DNA of 24,052 nucleotides from an uncultured Burkholderiales bacterium. Lineage in GTDB: Bacteria > Pseudomonadota > Gammaproteobacteria > Burkholderiales > Burkholderiaceae. The translations under genes and the position numbers were made by a program. A model generated the notes under the pieces. It ran no database searches. It saw only the letters and a list, made by a program, of their open reading frames with translations, and was not told where the DNA came from. The stretch's first letter is position 1. Every line of letters starts with the position of its first letter. This document shows positions 6,683-14,220 of this stretch, one piece after another. The stretch spans positions 1 to 24,052 of the forward strand of contig CAIMWY010000093.1 in assembly GCA_903845315.1 (NCBI GenBank), in the 5' to 3' direction.

Positions 6683-8416
6683 TTAAAGCGCCACGCCAGG
6701 ATTGGGCAGCACACCTTCAAGGGTTGGCGTGTTGAGTTTGCGCGTGCTCACCTTGCCGCCACTGGCTTTGAGCCACTGCTCGGCCACGTCCCACACCATC
6801 TTGAGGTTTTGGCTTTTGGCCTCTTCGGCCACCGGGGCCCAACCGGCCACTTTGTATTTTTTGTTGGCCTCAATGGCCTTGCCTTTGAGGCGCATGTTGT
6901 GAATGCGCTGGCCCATGCCCGCGGTGGGGCGGCATACATATTCCAGCCCACCCACGCGCACCATGTCGCCGCCTTGCTGGTAGTAAGGGTCGGGGTTGAA
7001 GAGGTTGTCGCACACGTCTTCGAGGATGGTCTTGATGGTTTCGCCCGTCATCTCGGTCATCGTGGCATACGAGTAAGTCGTGGCGGTCATGTCCATCAGC
7101 CACTCGCGTGTGATGGCCTGGCCCGGCAACAGCGAGGTGCCCCAACGAAAGCCGGGTGAAAACGCAATGTCAGCGCCTTGCACGTCCATCAAGGCGTCCA
7201 ACAACAGTTGGTCGCCCGTGCCATTGAAGTTGCCACGGCGGTACAGCGTGCCTTCGGTGATGGCCAGCTTTTCGTTGAGTTTGGCCTCATAGGGCGCGCG
7301 CACACGTGTGATGAGCGCGTCCATCGCTGGGTCGGCGGGCAACATGTTGGCAAACACGGGCAAGAGCTTGTAGCGAAAGTCGGTGACGTGTTTGTTTTTG
7401 ACATCAAAGTCGAGCACGCCCAAAAACTTGCCGTTTGAGCCTGCATTGGTCACGATGGTTTTGCCACCCTTGTTGGCCACCAAGGTGGCCACTGGCATGC
7501 CGTCGTGGGTGTGACCGCCCATGATGGCGTCAATGCCACTGACGCGGCTGGCCATTTTCAAGTCCACATCCATGCCGTTGTGCGACAGCACCACCACCAC
7601 CTGCGCACCTTTGGCACGGGCTTCGTCGACCATCTTTTGCATGTTCTCATCTTGGATGCCAAAAGCCCAGTCGGCCACCATGTAGCGCGGGTTGGCAATC
7701 GGTGTGTAGGGAAAGGCTTGGCCAATGATGGCGCAGGGCACACCGTTCATTTCACGAATGACATAGGGCTTGAACACCGGATCGCCAAAGTCTTGGGTCT
7801 TGATGTTTTGCGCCACAAAGTCAACCTTGCCAGCAAAGTCTTTCTCGACAATTTCTTGCACCCGCTCCATGCCGTAAGTGAACTCCCAGTGGCCGGTCAT
7901 CACGTCCACGCCCAAGAGCTTGCAAGCGTCCACCATGTCTTGGCCTTTGGTCCACAGCGAGGTGGCGCTGCCCTGCCAGGTGTCACCCCCATCGAGCAGC
8001 AAAGCACCGGGGCGACTGGCTTTGAGGCGTTTGACCAAGGTAGCCAGGTGGGCAAAACCACCCACTTTGCCGTAGCGACGTGCGGCGGTTTCAAAGTTGA
8101 GGTAGCTCATGCCATAGGCCTCGGCACTGCCTGGGCGCACGCCCGCGGTCTTGAGCAAATGCTCGCCCACCAAATGCGGCAGTTGGCCCTTCATGCTGCC
8201 CAGCCCTAAATTGACACTGGGTTCGCGAAAGTAAATGGGTTTGAGCTGTGCGTGGCAGTCGGTCATGTGCAGAAACGAGACCTGACCAAATTTGGGAATG
8301 CTGTACAAGCCGTCAGCAGCACGACCTGCATCGGCTTGGGCAAAGGCTTGCATATTCAGACCGGCCATGCTGCCAGCGCCCAGGACCTGCATGAATTCGC
8401 GTTTGGTGAGGTTCAT
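6683..8416 (-). CDS. soxB: SoxB, thiosulfohydrolase (dimanganese)
   Basis: A 577-residue protein, close to the usual SoxB length, from the 5'-nucleotidase/calcineurin-like superfamily. Metal-site motifs appear in order: HMTDCHAQ (50-57), GGDTWQGS (143-150), GHWEFTYG (175-182), then LSHNGMDVD and GGHTHDGMP. SoxB hydrolyses sulfate from the S-sulfonate on the SoxY cysteine in the periplasm. The N-terminus (TKREFMQVLGAG) looks like a Tat signal but has Lys-Arg where twin arginines are usual. No clear Shine-Dalgarno precedes the ATG at 8416. It is last of the sox cluster and is separated from soxX by an intrinsic terminator, so its expression may differ from soxCDYZAX. Confidence 0.95.
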   Translation of the reverse strand: MNLTKREFMQVLGAGSMAGLNMQAFAQADAGRAADGLYSIPKFGQVSFLHMTDCHAQLKPIYFREPSVNLGLGSMKGQLPHLVGEHLLKTAGVRPGSAEAYGMSYLNFETAARRYGKVGGFAHLATLVKRLKASRPGALLLDGGDTWQGSATSLWTKGQDMVDACKLLGVDVMTGHWEFTYGMERVQEIVEKDFAGKVDFVAQNIKTQDFGDPVFKPYVIREMNGVPCAIIGQAFPYTPIANPRYMVADWAFGIQDENMQKMVDEARAKGAQVVVVLSHNGMDVDLKMASRVSGIDAIMGGHTHDGMPVATLVANKGGKTIVTNAGSNGKFLGVLDFDVKNKHVTDFRYKLLPVFANMLPADPAMDALITRVRAPYEAKLNEKLAITEGTLYRRGNFNGTGDQLLLDALMDVQGADIAFSPGFRWGTSLLPGQAITREWLMDMTATTYSYATMTEMTGETIKTILEDVCDNLFNPDPYYQQGGDMVRVGGLEYVCRPTAGMGQRIHNMRLKGKAIEANKKYKVAGWAPVAEEAKSQNLKMVWDVAEQWLKASGGKVSTRKLNTPTLEGVLPNPGVAL

Positions 8417-8443
8417 ATCAGCAACTACTTATAAAGAATCCAG
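8417..8443 (-). promoter_or_regulatory. Possible soxB-proximal -10 element
   Basis: On the minus strand the 27 nt between the terminator T-run and the soxB ATG contain TTTATAAG, resembling a -10 box close to the start codon. Any -35 element would lie in the terminator stem. A transcript starting here would have almost no leader, in keeping with the weak ribosome site. Tentative. Confidence 0.25.
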
Positions 8444-8478
8444 AAAAAACCCGCAGCCGATTTGCGCGTGCTGCGGGT
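8444..8478 (-). terminator. Intrinsic terminator between soxX and soxB
   Basis: Stem ACCCGCAGC (8449-8457) / GCTGCGGGT (8470-8478), 9 perfect pairs with a 12-nt loop. On the minus strand it is followed at once by TTTTTT (revcomp of 8444-8449). It begins 10 nt past the soxX stop and ends 27 nt before the soxB start, so it interrupts the apparent operon. Confidence 0.85.
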
Positions 8479-8488
8479 GGACAGGGGT

Positions 8489-9142
8489 TTACTTGTTGAT
8501 GGGGGATGCGGGGTCGAGCAACAAGGCCATGACATGCTTGATTTGCGCCTCGGTCAAGATGCCTTTGTGGCCAAAGCGCGGCATGTTGGAGCAGGCGTTG
8601 TAAGCGCGTGCGTTGAGCAACTTGCCCCAGGTGTATTCAACGATCGGTTTTGAATCGGCACTGCTGGGGTTGACCACGCCACGAATTTTTCCGTAGTTGT
8701 AGAGGCTGGGGCCTAAGGTGCCGTATGACAACTCTTGTTTGCTAATTTGGTGGCAGTTGTAGCAATTGCCGCCGTTGACTGAGCCTTCTTTGTCGGTCCA
8801 AGTTTTGCCTGCCCCATTTTGGGCGATGGTTTCGCCTTGTTTCCAATCCCCCAGAAATTGGCCATCGGAGGGCGGCTTGATGGTGGCCATGTTTTGGGCT
8901 TCAATGGCTTGGGCCACCTTGGCGTCTAAGGCTACGCCGGATTGATCGGATTCAGCGCACAAGCGGTTGTCTTCGTCAGGACTGACTCGATCCAACTTGG
9001 CTTGACCTTCAGCTCGGAATGAGCGGGCAATGATGTCTTGCGTGAGCCGATCCAACTCTGCGCTAGACGGCATGGGTGTGGTGCATGCGGCGAGCAAGGC
9101 TGTCGCCAGTGCGGCACCAATGAGAGCGTATGTGCGGTTCAT
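8489..9142 (-). CDS. soxX: SoxX, c-type cytochrome subunit of SoxAX, predicted lipoprotein
   Basis: A 217-residue protein with one haem site, C127-YNC-H131. GTLGPSL follows, and the probable distal ligand is Met187 in CSNMPRFGH, as in SoxX proteins. With SoxA it joins thiosulfate oxidatively to the SoxY cysteine and passes electrons onward. The ATG at 9142 gives the signal MNRTYALIGAALATALLAAC with a lipobox (LAAC, Cys20), so the subunit is probably lipid-anchored. About 100 residues precede the haem domain, a longer form than minimal SoxX. An AAGGA ribosome site lies about 10 nt upstream. It follows soxA by 13 nt and is followed by an intrinsic terminator. Confidence 0.93.
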   Translation of the reverse strand: MNRTYALIGAALATALLAACTTPMPSSAELDRLTQDIIARSFRAEGQAKLDRVSPDEDNRLCAESDQSGVALDAKVAQAIEAQNMATIKPPSDGQFLGDWKQGETIAQNGAGKTWTDKEGSVNGGNCYNCHQISKQELSYGTLGPSLYNYGKIRGVVNPSSADSKPIVEYTWGKLLNARAYNACSNMPRFGHKGILTEAQIKHVMALLLDPASPINK

Positions 9143-9155
9143 GATGTGCGTGTCC

Positions 9156-9977
9156 TTATCGCTTGATGGCAGGTGCGGTGGCTTCACCGCCTTTGCCGTT
9201 GACGCCCATGTAGACGCCTAAGGCAATGGTGGCTTCGCTGCCAAACAGGGGGTAGGGAAAGCGTTGCTGACGGTAGCAGTCGTTCAAGCGAAGCTGCATG
9301 CCCCACATTTGTCCGTTGGACACGCGGTAAGCGGGCCAGGCGCCAAAACCGTTGCCAGCCCCGGGTTGCTTGGTGAGGTTGGGCAGGTCTTGCAAGCGGA
9401 TGCGTTTGTCGTCTTGCGAGTGGCAGGTGGCACAGGCAAAGTCGTGTGAGCCGCCCCGCAAGTAGAACAAGCGTTTGCCGACTTCGTACATCTTGCGTTC
9501 TTCGACGTGGCTTTGTGAGAGATTGAACTTCATGCCTTTGGATTCGGCAGAAATCCAAGTGGCGATCGCGGTGACGTTGATTTGCTCGTCTTTGCCAAAC
9601 GGAGTTTTGGCGACGGTGTCAGCATTGAAACCCTGCAAGGTTTGCATACAGGTGAGCAAACGCGACTCCATGTCTTGCACCCGACCGGTGTCGGCAAAGT
9701 AGCGTGGTAACTCCACCCACGCGCCTTTGACAACGCCTGGACCCTTGCCCAAATCGCATTGTTCGAGCGATGCGTTTTTGGGGCCACGCTTTTGCTTCCA
9801 CAGGTCTTCACCTTTGGCCTCAAACAAATCGGCCGGGTTGCCGTCTTGCAGCATGGCGCGGTATTCGGCAATGCTGTCGGCCGAAGACTTTTGCGCCAAG
9901 GCGGCACCCGTGCACGCCAGCAGTCCAGCGACCAGCACGAGCTTGATGCGACCTGTCACACCGATGGGGTGGGTCAT
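9156..9977 (-). CDS. soxA: SoxA, haem and active-site subunit of SoxAX (monohaem type)
   Basis: A 273-residue protein with a signal peptide ending near ALAQ (26-29); the ATG at 9977 has GGAG upstream. The C-terminal domain holds CATCH (182-186) and Cys234 in LNDCYRQQRFPY, the cysteine that becomes the persulfide haem ligand at the active site. In the N-terminal domain, where dihaem SoxA proteins have a second CxxCH, only isolated C74 and C110 remain and may form a disulfide. This is therefore the monohaem class. It catalyses formation of SoxY-thiocysteine S-sulfonate in the periplasm together with SoxX. It sits 30 nt after soxZ. Confidence 0.95.
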   Translation of the reverse strand: MTHPIGVTGRIKLVLVAGLLACTGAALAQKSSADSIAEYRAMLQDGNPADLFEAKGEDLWKQKRGPKNASLEQCDLGKGPGVVKGAWVELPRYFADTGRVQDMESRLLTCMQTLQGFNADTVAKTPFGKDEQINVTAIATWISAESKGMKFNLSQSHVEERKMYEVGKRLFYLRGGSHDFACATCHSQDDKRIRLQDLPNLTKQPGAGNGFGAWPAYRVSNGQMWGMQLRLNDCYRQQRFPYPLFGSEATIALGVYMGVNGKGGEATAPAIKR

Positions 9978-10007
9978 GGCTGTCTCCTCATGTTTTGTTG
10001 TGTGCAA

Positions 10008-10319
10008 TCAAGACACCGTGGCTTCGTCGGTACGGCTGTCGCCCTTGTTGTCTTTCCAAGTGATGGCCACTTTGTCCCCGGCCTTGGCACCTTTGATGGT
10101 GAACTGCAAGAACGGGTTTTTGGACACTGCGGGGCCCCACTCGGCCGTCATCACGGGCTTGCCGTTGAGGCTGGCGGTGACCTCTTGAATATGCCATGCA
10201 GGAATGATTTTTCCGTTGCCATCTTTGCGTTGACCGGATTCCATTTCGTGACTCATGAGCACACGGATGGTGGCGTTGCCGCCAGCTGCTTGGGCGCGAA
10301 TGCGCATTGGATCTGCCAT
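10008..10319 (-). CDS. soxZ: SoxZ, sulfur carrier complex subunit
   Basis: A 103-residue protein matching the SoxZ fold and length: MADPMRIRAQ start, MSHEMESGQRKD segment, IPAWHIQEV and a WKDNKGDSRTDEA end. It has no signal peptide and no cysteine. As in known systems it would be exported bound to Tat-substrate SoxY and form the SoxYZ heterodimer that carries sulfur intermediates between Sox enzymes. GGAG lies upstream of the ATG at 10319. It follows soxY by 26 nt. Confidence 0.95.
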   Translation of the reverse strand: MADPMRIRAQAAGGNATIRVLMSHEMESGQRKDGNGKIIPAWHIQEVTASLNGKPVMTAEWGPAVSKNPFLQFTIKGAKAGDKVAITWKDNKGDSRTDEATVS

Positions 10320-10345
10320 GTGTGTTCTCCTAAATTCTGTGTGGA

Positions 10346-10801
10346 TCAGCCGCCGCAGCCGCCGAGGGTGACTTTGACTTCTTTCTTGGCAAAGAAAGTT
10401 TTGCCGTCGTTGGTGATGGCCACGGCGTAAACGTCCGAGGATTGGCCCATCTTGGAGCGGGTAGAGAATGAGTTTTCAATCTCAGGCGATGTGTTGAACA
10501 TGGCCACCAAGGCGGAAGGGTTCTTTTCGACCAGCAACAACACCCGCTTCACATTGGCCATCGAGGTGCTGACGCCCAAGGGCACCACCGCGCCGTTCTC
10601 GGCAATGTCGGGACCGGTGATGGTCACGTCTTTGCTCTCAACGGGTGCTGCACCGCCCATGGCTTTGACAGCCTCGGCAATGGTCTTGGCATCGAAAGCT
10701 ACTTTTTCAAAGGCTTGTGCGTATTGAGGAAACAGGCCTGTAGAGGCCAAGAGGCCAGCCACAGCGGCGCTGTGCTTGAGGGTCTCGCGACGAGTTTGCA
10801 T
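10346..10801 (-). CDS. soxY: SoxY, sulfur-carrier protein with C-terminal GGCGG
   Basis: A 151-residue protein ending GGCGG, where Cys149 on the flexible tail carries the covalent sulfur substrate. The N-terminus MQTRRETLKHSAAVAGLLAS is a twin-arginine signal peptide with a cut site near AQA (28-30). The ATG at 10801 is preceded by GGAG. A longer in-frame reading reaching back into soxD is not credible because it would bury the signal peptide. SoxY presents the bound sulfur to SoxAX, SoxB and SoxCD in the periplasm. It lies between soxD (25 nt upstream) and soxZ. Confidence 0.96.
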   Translation of the reverse strand: MQTRRETLKHSAAVAGLLASTGLFPQYAQAFEKVAFDAKTIAEAVKAMGGAAPVESKDVTITGPDIAENGAVVPLGVSTSMANVKRVLLLVEKNPSALVAMFNTSPEIENSFSTRSKMGQSSDVYAVAITNDGKTFFAKKEVKVTLGGCGG

Positions 10802-10826
10802 GAAATTCTCCTGATTGAATTTGGGT

Positions 10827-11924
10827 TTATTTTGCCGCACCGGCTGCCAGCCAGTGGGCGATGGTCTTGATGTCCCCATCGGGTGCTGTTTGGGCCGGCA
10901 TGGGGATAGCACCCCACACACCTGAACCACCGGATTTGATCTTGGCCGCCAAGTAGTCTGTTTTACCTGAATGCTTCTTGGCAATGTCGGCCAAACTAGG
11001 CCCCACCACTTTACGGTCTTGCGCATGGCAAGCCAAGCAGTTGTGCTTTTGCAGCAAGGCCAGTGCAGGGTCTGCGGGCTTGGCCACAGGTTTGGGTGCT
11101 GTCGAAGTGGCAGGTGCTGTGGCCGTCGCGCCAAGTACCGCCATCGCTTTGCCTTCAGGACGTGTGGTGTCAGCGCCTTTTTGTTGGCCAATGGTTCGGT
11201 TTTGGTCGGCCAAGTTGCCATGTGCATTGCGTGCGTAGTCGGGCAGCATGGAGGCCACCTTGGTTTCTGGGATGCAGTCTTTCATGCAGGCCACGTTGGC
11301 GGTGTCGGGCTTGGCAGCACCTTTGAACTCTTTGCCGGGCCACAGAGCGTGTTGCGTGCTCATACCGTTGCGATTGGGCATGCGCTGCTGCACATCCGCG
11401 ATATTGGTGTTGGACAAGGTGAAGTTGTCGGGCACCACATAGGCCAAGTTGAGCAAGTAGGCGGTGACGGCATAGACCTCATCAGCCGTGAGCGACTTTG
11501 GGCTGGTCCAGGGCATGGCGCGATAAATGTAGTCCCACAAGGTCGACACCGTGGCCACCTTCATCAGCGTGGTGCGGCCTGGAAAGTCTGGACGCATCAG
11601 GTTAGCCACGCGGCCGGTCTTGACGTCTTCAGCGGTGGTGCCACCCACCAAAGGGCTGAACACTTCGTTGGACTCACCAAACACACCGTGACATTGGGCG
11701 CATTTGGCCTCCCACACGTCTTGGCCTTTTTCGACAGAGCCTGACCCTGCGGGCAGGCCTTTGAAATCAGGGCGCACGTCGATGTCCCACGCGGCCACTT
11801 CTTTGGGTGTGGCGTTGCGCCCAACATGCGGGTAGGTGGTACTTTGCGCTATAGCAGCACCAGATCCCAACACGAGAGTGACGACGCAAGCAACTTGACT
11901 CAGTGCTTTAAGAAACTTGGACAT
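10827..11924 (-). CDS. soxD: SoxD, dihaem cytochrome c subunit of sulfane dehydrogenase
   Basis: A 365-residue secreted protein (signal to about IAQ, 25-27) with two class I haem sites, C75-AQC-H79 and C296-LAC-H300. They are separated by a middle region containing C213 and C217 and an Ala/Pro-rich linker at about 255-285. This is the SoxD layout: it accepts electrons from SoxC during oxidation of SoxY-bound sulfane. The ATG at 11924 lies inside the 3' end of soxC, giving a 17-nt overlap with GAGGTG as ribosome site, which suggests coupled translation and equal stoichiometry. Confidence 0.93.
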   Translation of the reverse strand: MSKFLKALSQVACVVTLVLGSGAAIAQSTTYPHVGRNATPKEVAAWDIDVRPDFKGLPAGSGSVEKGQDVWEAKCAQCHGVFGESNEVFSPLVGGTTAEDVKTGRVANLMRPDFPGRTTLMKVATVSTLWDYIYRAMPWTSPKSLTADEVYAVTAYLLNLAYVVPDNFTLSNTNIADVQQRMPNRNGMSTQHALWPGKEFKGAAKPDTANVACMKDCIPETKVASMLPDYARNAHGNLADQNRTIGQQKGADTTRPEGKAMAVLGATATAPATSTAPKPVAKPADPALALLQKHNCLACHAQDRKVVGPSLADIAKKHSGKTDYLAAKIKSGGSGVWGAIPMPAQTAPDGDIKTIAHWLAAGAAK

Positions 11925-13275
11925 TTTTCACCTCGCCGTTTTCTTGCACCAACCAAGACTGAATGGCGTTGTTGTGATAGATCGAGCGCGTGCCACGTGC
12001 TGCACGCAAGTGCTTGTAGGTGGGCTGCACAAATCCGCTGTCGTCGGTGGCACGGCTTTGGATGATGGCGGGTTTGCCATCCCATACCCAATCGATGTTG
12101 AAGCGTGTCAGGGCTTTGCTGAGCACCGGCGTTTCCAAGCGGGCTTGCCGCCAGTTGCGTCCACCGTCGACCGAGACATCGACTTTTTGAATCTTGCCGC
12201 GTCCCGACCAAGCCAAACCGGTGATGTTGTAGAAGCCTTGATCCAGCAACACCTGACCGCCGGAAGGCGTGGTCACCACACTCTTGCATTCTTGGATGTT
12301 GGTGTACTGGCGGTGCTGACCATCGGGCATGAGGTCCATGTAGTGCACGGCCTCGTCTTTGGCGGCATAGGGCTTGTCACCCACCTCCACACGGCGCAGG
12401 TATTTCACCCAACTCACGCCCTGCACGCCGGGAACAACCAAGCGCAAGGGGTAGCCGTTTTCGGGGCGCAGCATTTCACCGTTTTGGCCATAGGCCACCA
12501 GCACTTCGCCGGAGGTGATGAGACTCATGGGGATGGTGCGCGTCATCGATGAACCATCACCGCCTTCGGCCAGCACAAACTTACCGTTCTTCAAATCGGC
12601 ACCGGCGATCTCCAGCAAAGTGATCAGTGGCACACCTGTGAATTCGCTGCACGACAACATACCGTGGGTGTATTGCACCGTAGGCACCGCCACATTACCC
12701 CACTCCACCGCGGTGTTGGCGCCACACTCGATGAAGTGAAAGCGCGAGACCGAGGGCAAACGCATGATCTCGTCCATGGTGAAGACTTTGGCCGACTTGA
12801 CCATGCCGTTGACCATGAAGCGGTGCTTGGACGGGTCAATGTCCCACCACCCTTGGTGGTGGCGCTCAAAGTGCAAACCACTGGGTGTGACGATGCCAAA
12901 CAACGATTGCAACGGTGCGAACGACACCGAAGCTTGCGTGGTTTGCGTCAAGCCCGGGCTTTGGCGGCGCTGCACATTGGATTCGAATTGCGAGGGCTTG
13001 CCATAGCCATCGGTGGCCACGCCTTGGCCCAAACCCATGGCATGTGCCGGCAAGTTCAAGATGTTGGGGTCGCCGCCCTCCGTGGGCACCGGGTTACCTT
13101 GAGCCACAACCAGGGGCGCCGCAGCACCCGCAGCCGCTGCGGCGAATGCGCTGCGAATGAAGTTGCGTCGGCCGCTTTTGCTTTCATCAAGCACCGTGCG
13201 TATGCCGTCACGATTCAAAAAGTTCTCAGGGGCTTTTTGAATTCGCCCCGATACCCAGTCCACAGATTGCGTCAC
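11908..13275 (-). CDS. soxC: SoxC, molybdopterin sulfane dehydrogenase subunit
   Basis: A 455-residue member of the sulfite oxidase family with Tat signal SGRRNFIRSAFAAAAAG (34-50), needed for export with its molybdenum cofactor. The Moco ligand Cys184 lies in HFIECGANTAVEW. Downstream, PLRLVVPGVQGVSWVKYLRRVEV and the C-terminal dimerisation domain (VDVSVDGGRNW) follow the family. SoxCD oxidises the sulfane sulfur on SoxY, yielding six electrons per thiosulfate, so this organism need not store sulfur globules. The start codon is GTG at 13275, with AAGGA upstream. It is first in the soxCDYZAX unit, behind a 97-bp AT-rich promoter region. Confidence 0.95.
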   Translation of the reverse strand: MTQSVDWVSGRIQKAPENFLNRDGIRTVLDESKSGRRNFIRSAFAAAAAGAAAPLVVAQGNPVPTEGGDPNILNLPAHAMGLGQGVATDGYGKPSQFESNVQRRQSPGLTQTTQASVSFAPLQSLFGIVTPSGLHFERHHQGWWDIDPSKHRFMVNGMVKSAKVFTMDEIMRLPSVSRFHFIECGANTAVEWGNVAVPTVQYTHGMLSCSEFTGVPLITLLEIAGADLKNGKFVLAEGGDGSSMTRTIPMSLITSGEVLVAYGQNGEMLRPENGYPLRLVVPGVQGVSWVKYLRRVEVGDKPYAAKDEAVHYMDLMPDGQHRQYTNIQECKSVVTTPSGGQVLLDQGFYNITGLAWSGRGKIQKVDVSVDGGRNWRQARLETPVLSKALTRFNIDWVWDGKPAIIQSRATDDSGFVQPTYKHLRAARGTRSIYHNNAIQSWLVQENGEVKNVQVS

Positions 13276-13294
13276 AGACAGTCCTTCCAGACGA

Positions 13295-13339
13295 CCAATA
13301 AATTAATGTCCGCTAATATAAGCTATTAATGAATTATAG
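13295..13339. promoter_or_regulatory. AT-rich promoter/operator region upstream of soxC
   Basis: Several overlapping inverted repeats occur in the 97-bp gap: CCAATAAATTAAT (13295-13307) facing ATTAATGAATTAT (13325-13337), 9 of 13 matching; TAATA (13314-13318) / TATTA (13324-13328); and a near-palindrome at 13323-13339. The string AATATAAGC (13315-13323) followed 8 nt later by AATTA recurs upstream of the yeeE-like gene. Probable binding site of an ArsR-type Sox repressor. Confidence 0.5.
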
Positions 13340-13372
13340 TTTTCAGGGTTTACGCTTAGCTTTCATGAACTG

Positions 13373-13696
13373 TCAGCGAAATTTGTAGAACCGCAGGTTC
13401 AAAGCAGCGGCCACCGCGTGGGTGTCTTCAGGGAAAAACCCCGAATTCAACTCGGTGTTGCAGTATTCCACCATGCCCCGCAAAGCACCCGGCGTGTTGA
13501 TGCGCCCCGTTGGGTTGTAGATGCCACTGCCATCTCCGCCCACACGCCTTATATGACAAGCGTCACACTTGTGTTGAGCAATTAGTTTGTCACCCAGCCC
13601 CACATCGGCATCACGAAACATCGGATGCTGTTGTGCGCCAGCAGAAGCCGCACCGAGCCAACACACACTAGCGATCCACCAAAATTTATACAGCAT
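13373..13696 (-). CDS. Small periplasmic monohaem cytochrome c of the sox cluster
   Basis: A 107-residue protein with a signal peptide (about 1-21, ending AGAQ) and one haem site, C44-DAC-H48. The distal ligand is not obvious; Met75 (GMVEYC) is the only methionine after the haem. A further Cys79 and the ending FPEDTHAVAAALNLRFYKFR are distinctive. The ATG at 13696 has GAGGTG 4 nt upstream. It lies between the thioredoxin-fold gene (19 nt) and the soxC promoter. A role as electron acceptor for SoxCD, SoxAX or the thiol system is plausible from position. I do not recognise a named family. Confidence 0.8.
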   Translation of the reverse strand: MLYKFWWIASVCWLGAASAGAQQHPMFRDADVGLGDKLIAQHKCDACHIRRVGGDGSGIYNPTGRINTPGALRGMVEYCNTELNSGFFPEDTHAVAAALNLRFYKFR

Positions 13697-13715
13697 GCTG
13701 CACCTCAAAAAAACA

Positions 13716-14219
13716 TCAACGACCTAAGGCAACTGCCTGTCGTGCCAAGGACAACTGCTCGTCCAAATAGGCGCCATAAAAATCCACCAAGTAAGCGCCC
13801 TTCAATCGACTGGCAATTTCTTTGCCTTGAGGGCCAAAGAACAGCACCGTAGGCGCGAGCTGGATGCCCCATTTACGAATCAAACCCTCCTGGGTTTGCG
13901 CGCTGCCATCCACGTCGGTGATAGCTTGGACACTTCGCATATTGATTTGCACCACGGGCAAGCCCTCGCGCTGCAAGGGCATCAGGTAATTCTCACGCAC
14001 CACCTTACAAAACGGACACCCGTGCAAGCTGACCATGACCACCAGCGGTTGTTTGCGTTGCAATGCTTGCTGCAAAGAATCCGACAACGAGGACGTGACA
14101 GGCAAGCTGGTTTCTGCCGCTTGAACCGTGCCAGAGACGGTGAGCCAAGTGCCCAAGCCCCATGCCAAGCACTGCAAACTTTGACGACGCGAGGCAGGGC
14201 GTAACAGTGAGTAACTCAC
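13716..14219 (-). CDS. Periplasmic thioredoxin-fold protein, SoxS/SoxW-like
   Basis: A 167-residue protein with a thioredoxin fold: strand PLVVMVSLHGCPFCKVV with the CPFC redox site at 68-71, and the cis-proline motif LAPTVLF (121-127). The N-terminus has twin arginines (SRRQSLQCLAW) and a hydrophobic segment ending near VQAA, indicating export. In characterised sox clusters, thioredoxins SoxS and SoxW reduce oxidised or blocked SoxY cysteine; this one is the best candidate here, though no CcdA/SoxV electron donor is encoded in the window. The start is GTG at 14219, overlapping the TGA of the upstream MBL gene, so translation is probably coupled. Confidence 0.82.
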   Translation of the reverse strand: MSYSLLRPASRRQSLQCLAWGLGTWLTVSGTVQAAETSLPVTSSLSDSLQQALQRKQPLVVMVSLHGCPFCKVVRENYLMPLQREGLPVVQINMRSVQAITDVDGSAQTQEGLIRKWGIQLAPTVLFFGPQGKEIASRLKGAYLVDFYGAYLDEQLSLARQAVALGR

Positions 14220-14220
14220 T
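14206..14220. repeat. Perfect 15-bp palindrome at the soxH stop / thioredoxin start
   Basis: AGTGAGT (14206-14212) and ACTCACT (14214-14220) around one central base. It contains the GTG start of the thioredoxin gene and the TGA stop of the MBL gene. In RNA it could form a small hairpin that modulates coupled translation. Confidence 0.4.

Noticed and set aside
7505..8209. Plus-strand 234-codon open frame opposite soxB
   Set aside because: Antisense to an unambiguous soxB; composition and lack of motifs mark it as a shadow.
10346..11227. Longer reading of soxY extending into soxD
   Set aside because: The extension overlaps soxD by about 400 bp and would bury the twin-arginine signal; GGAG before the ATG at 10801 sets the true start.
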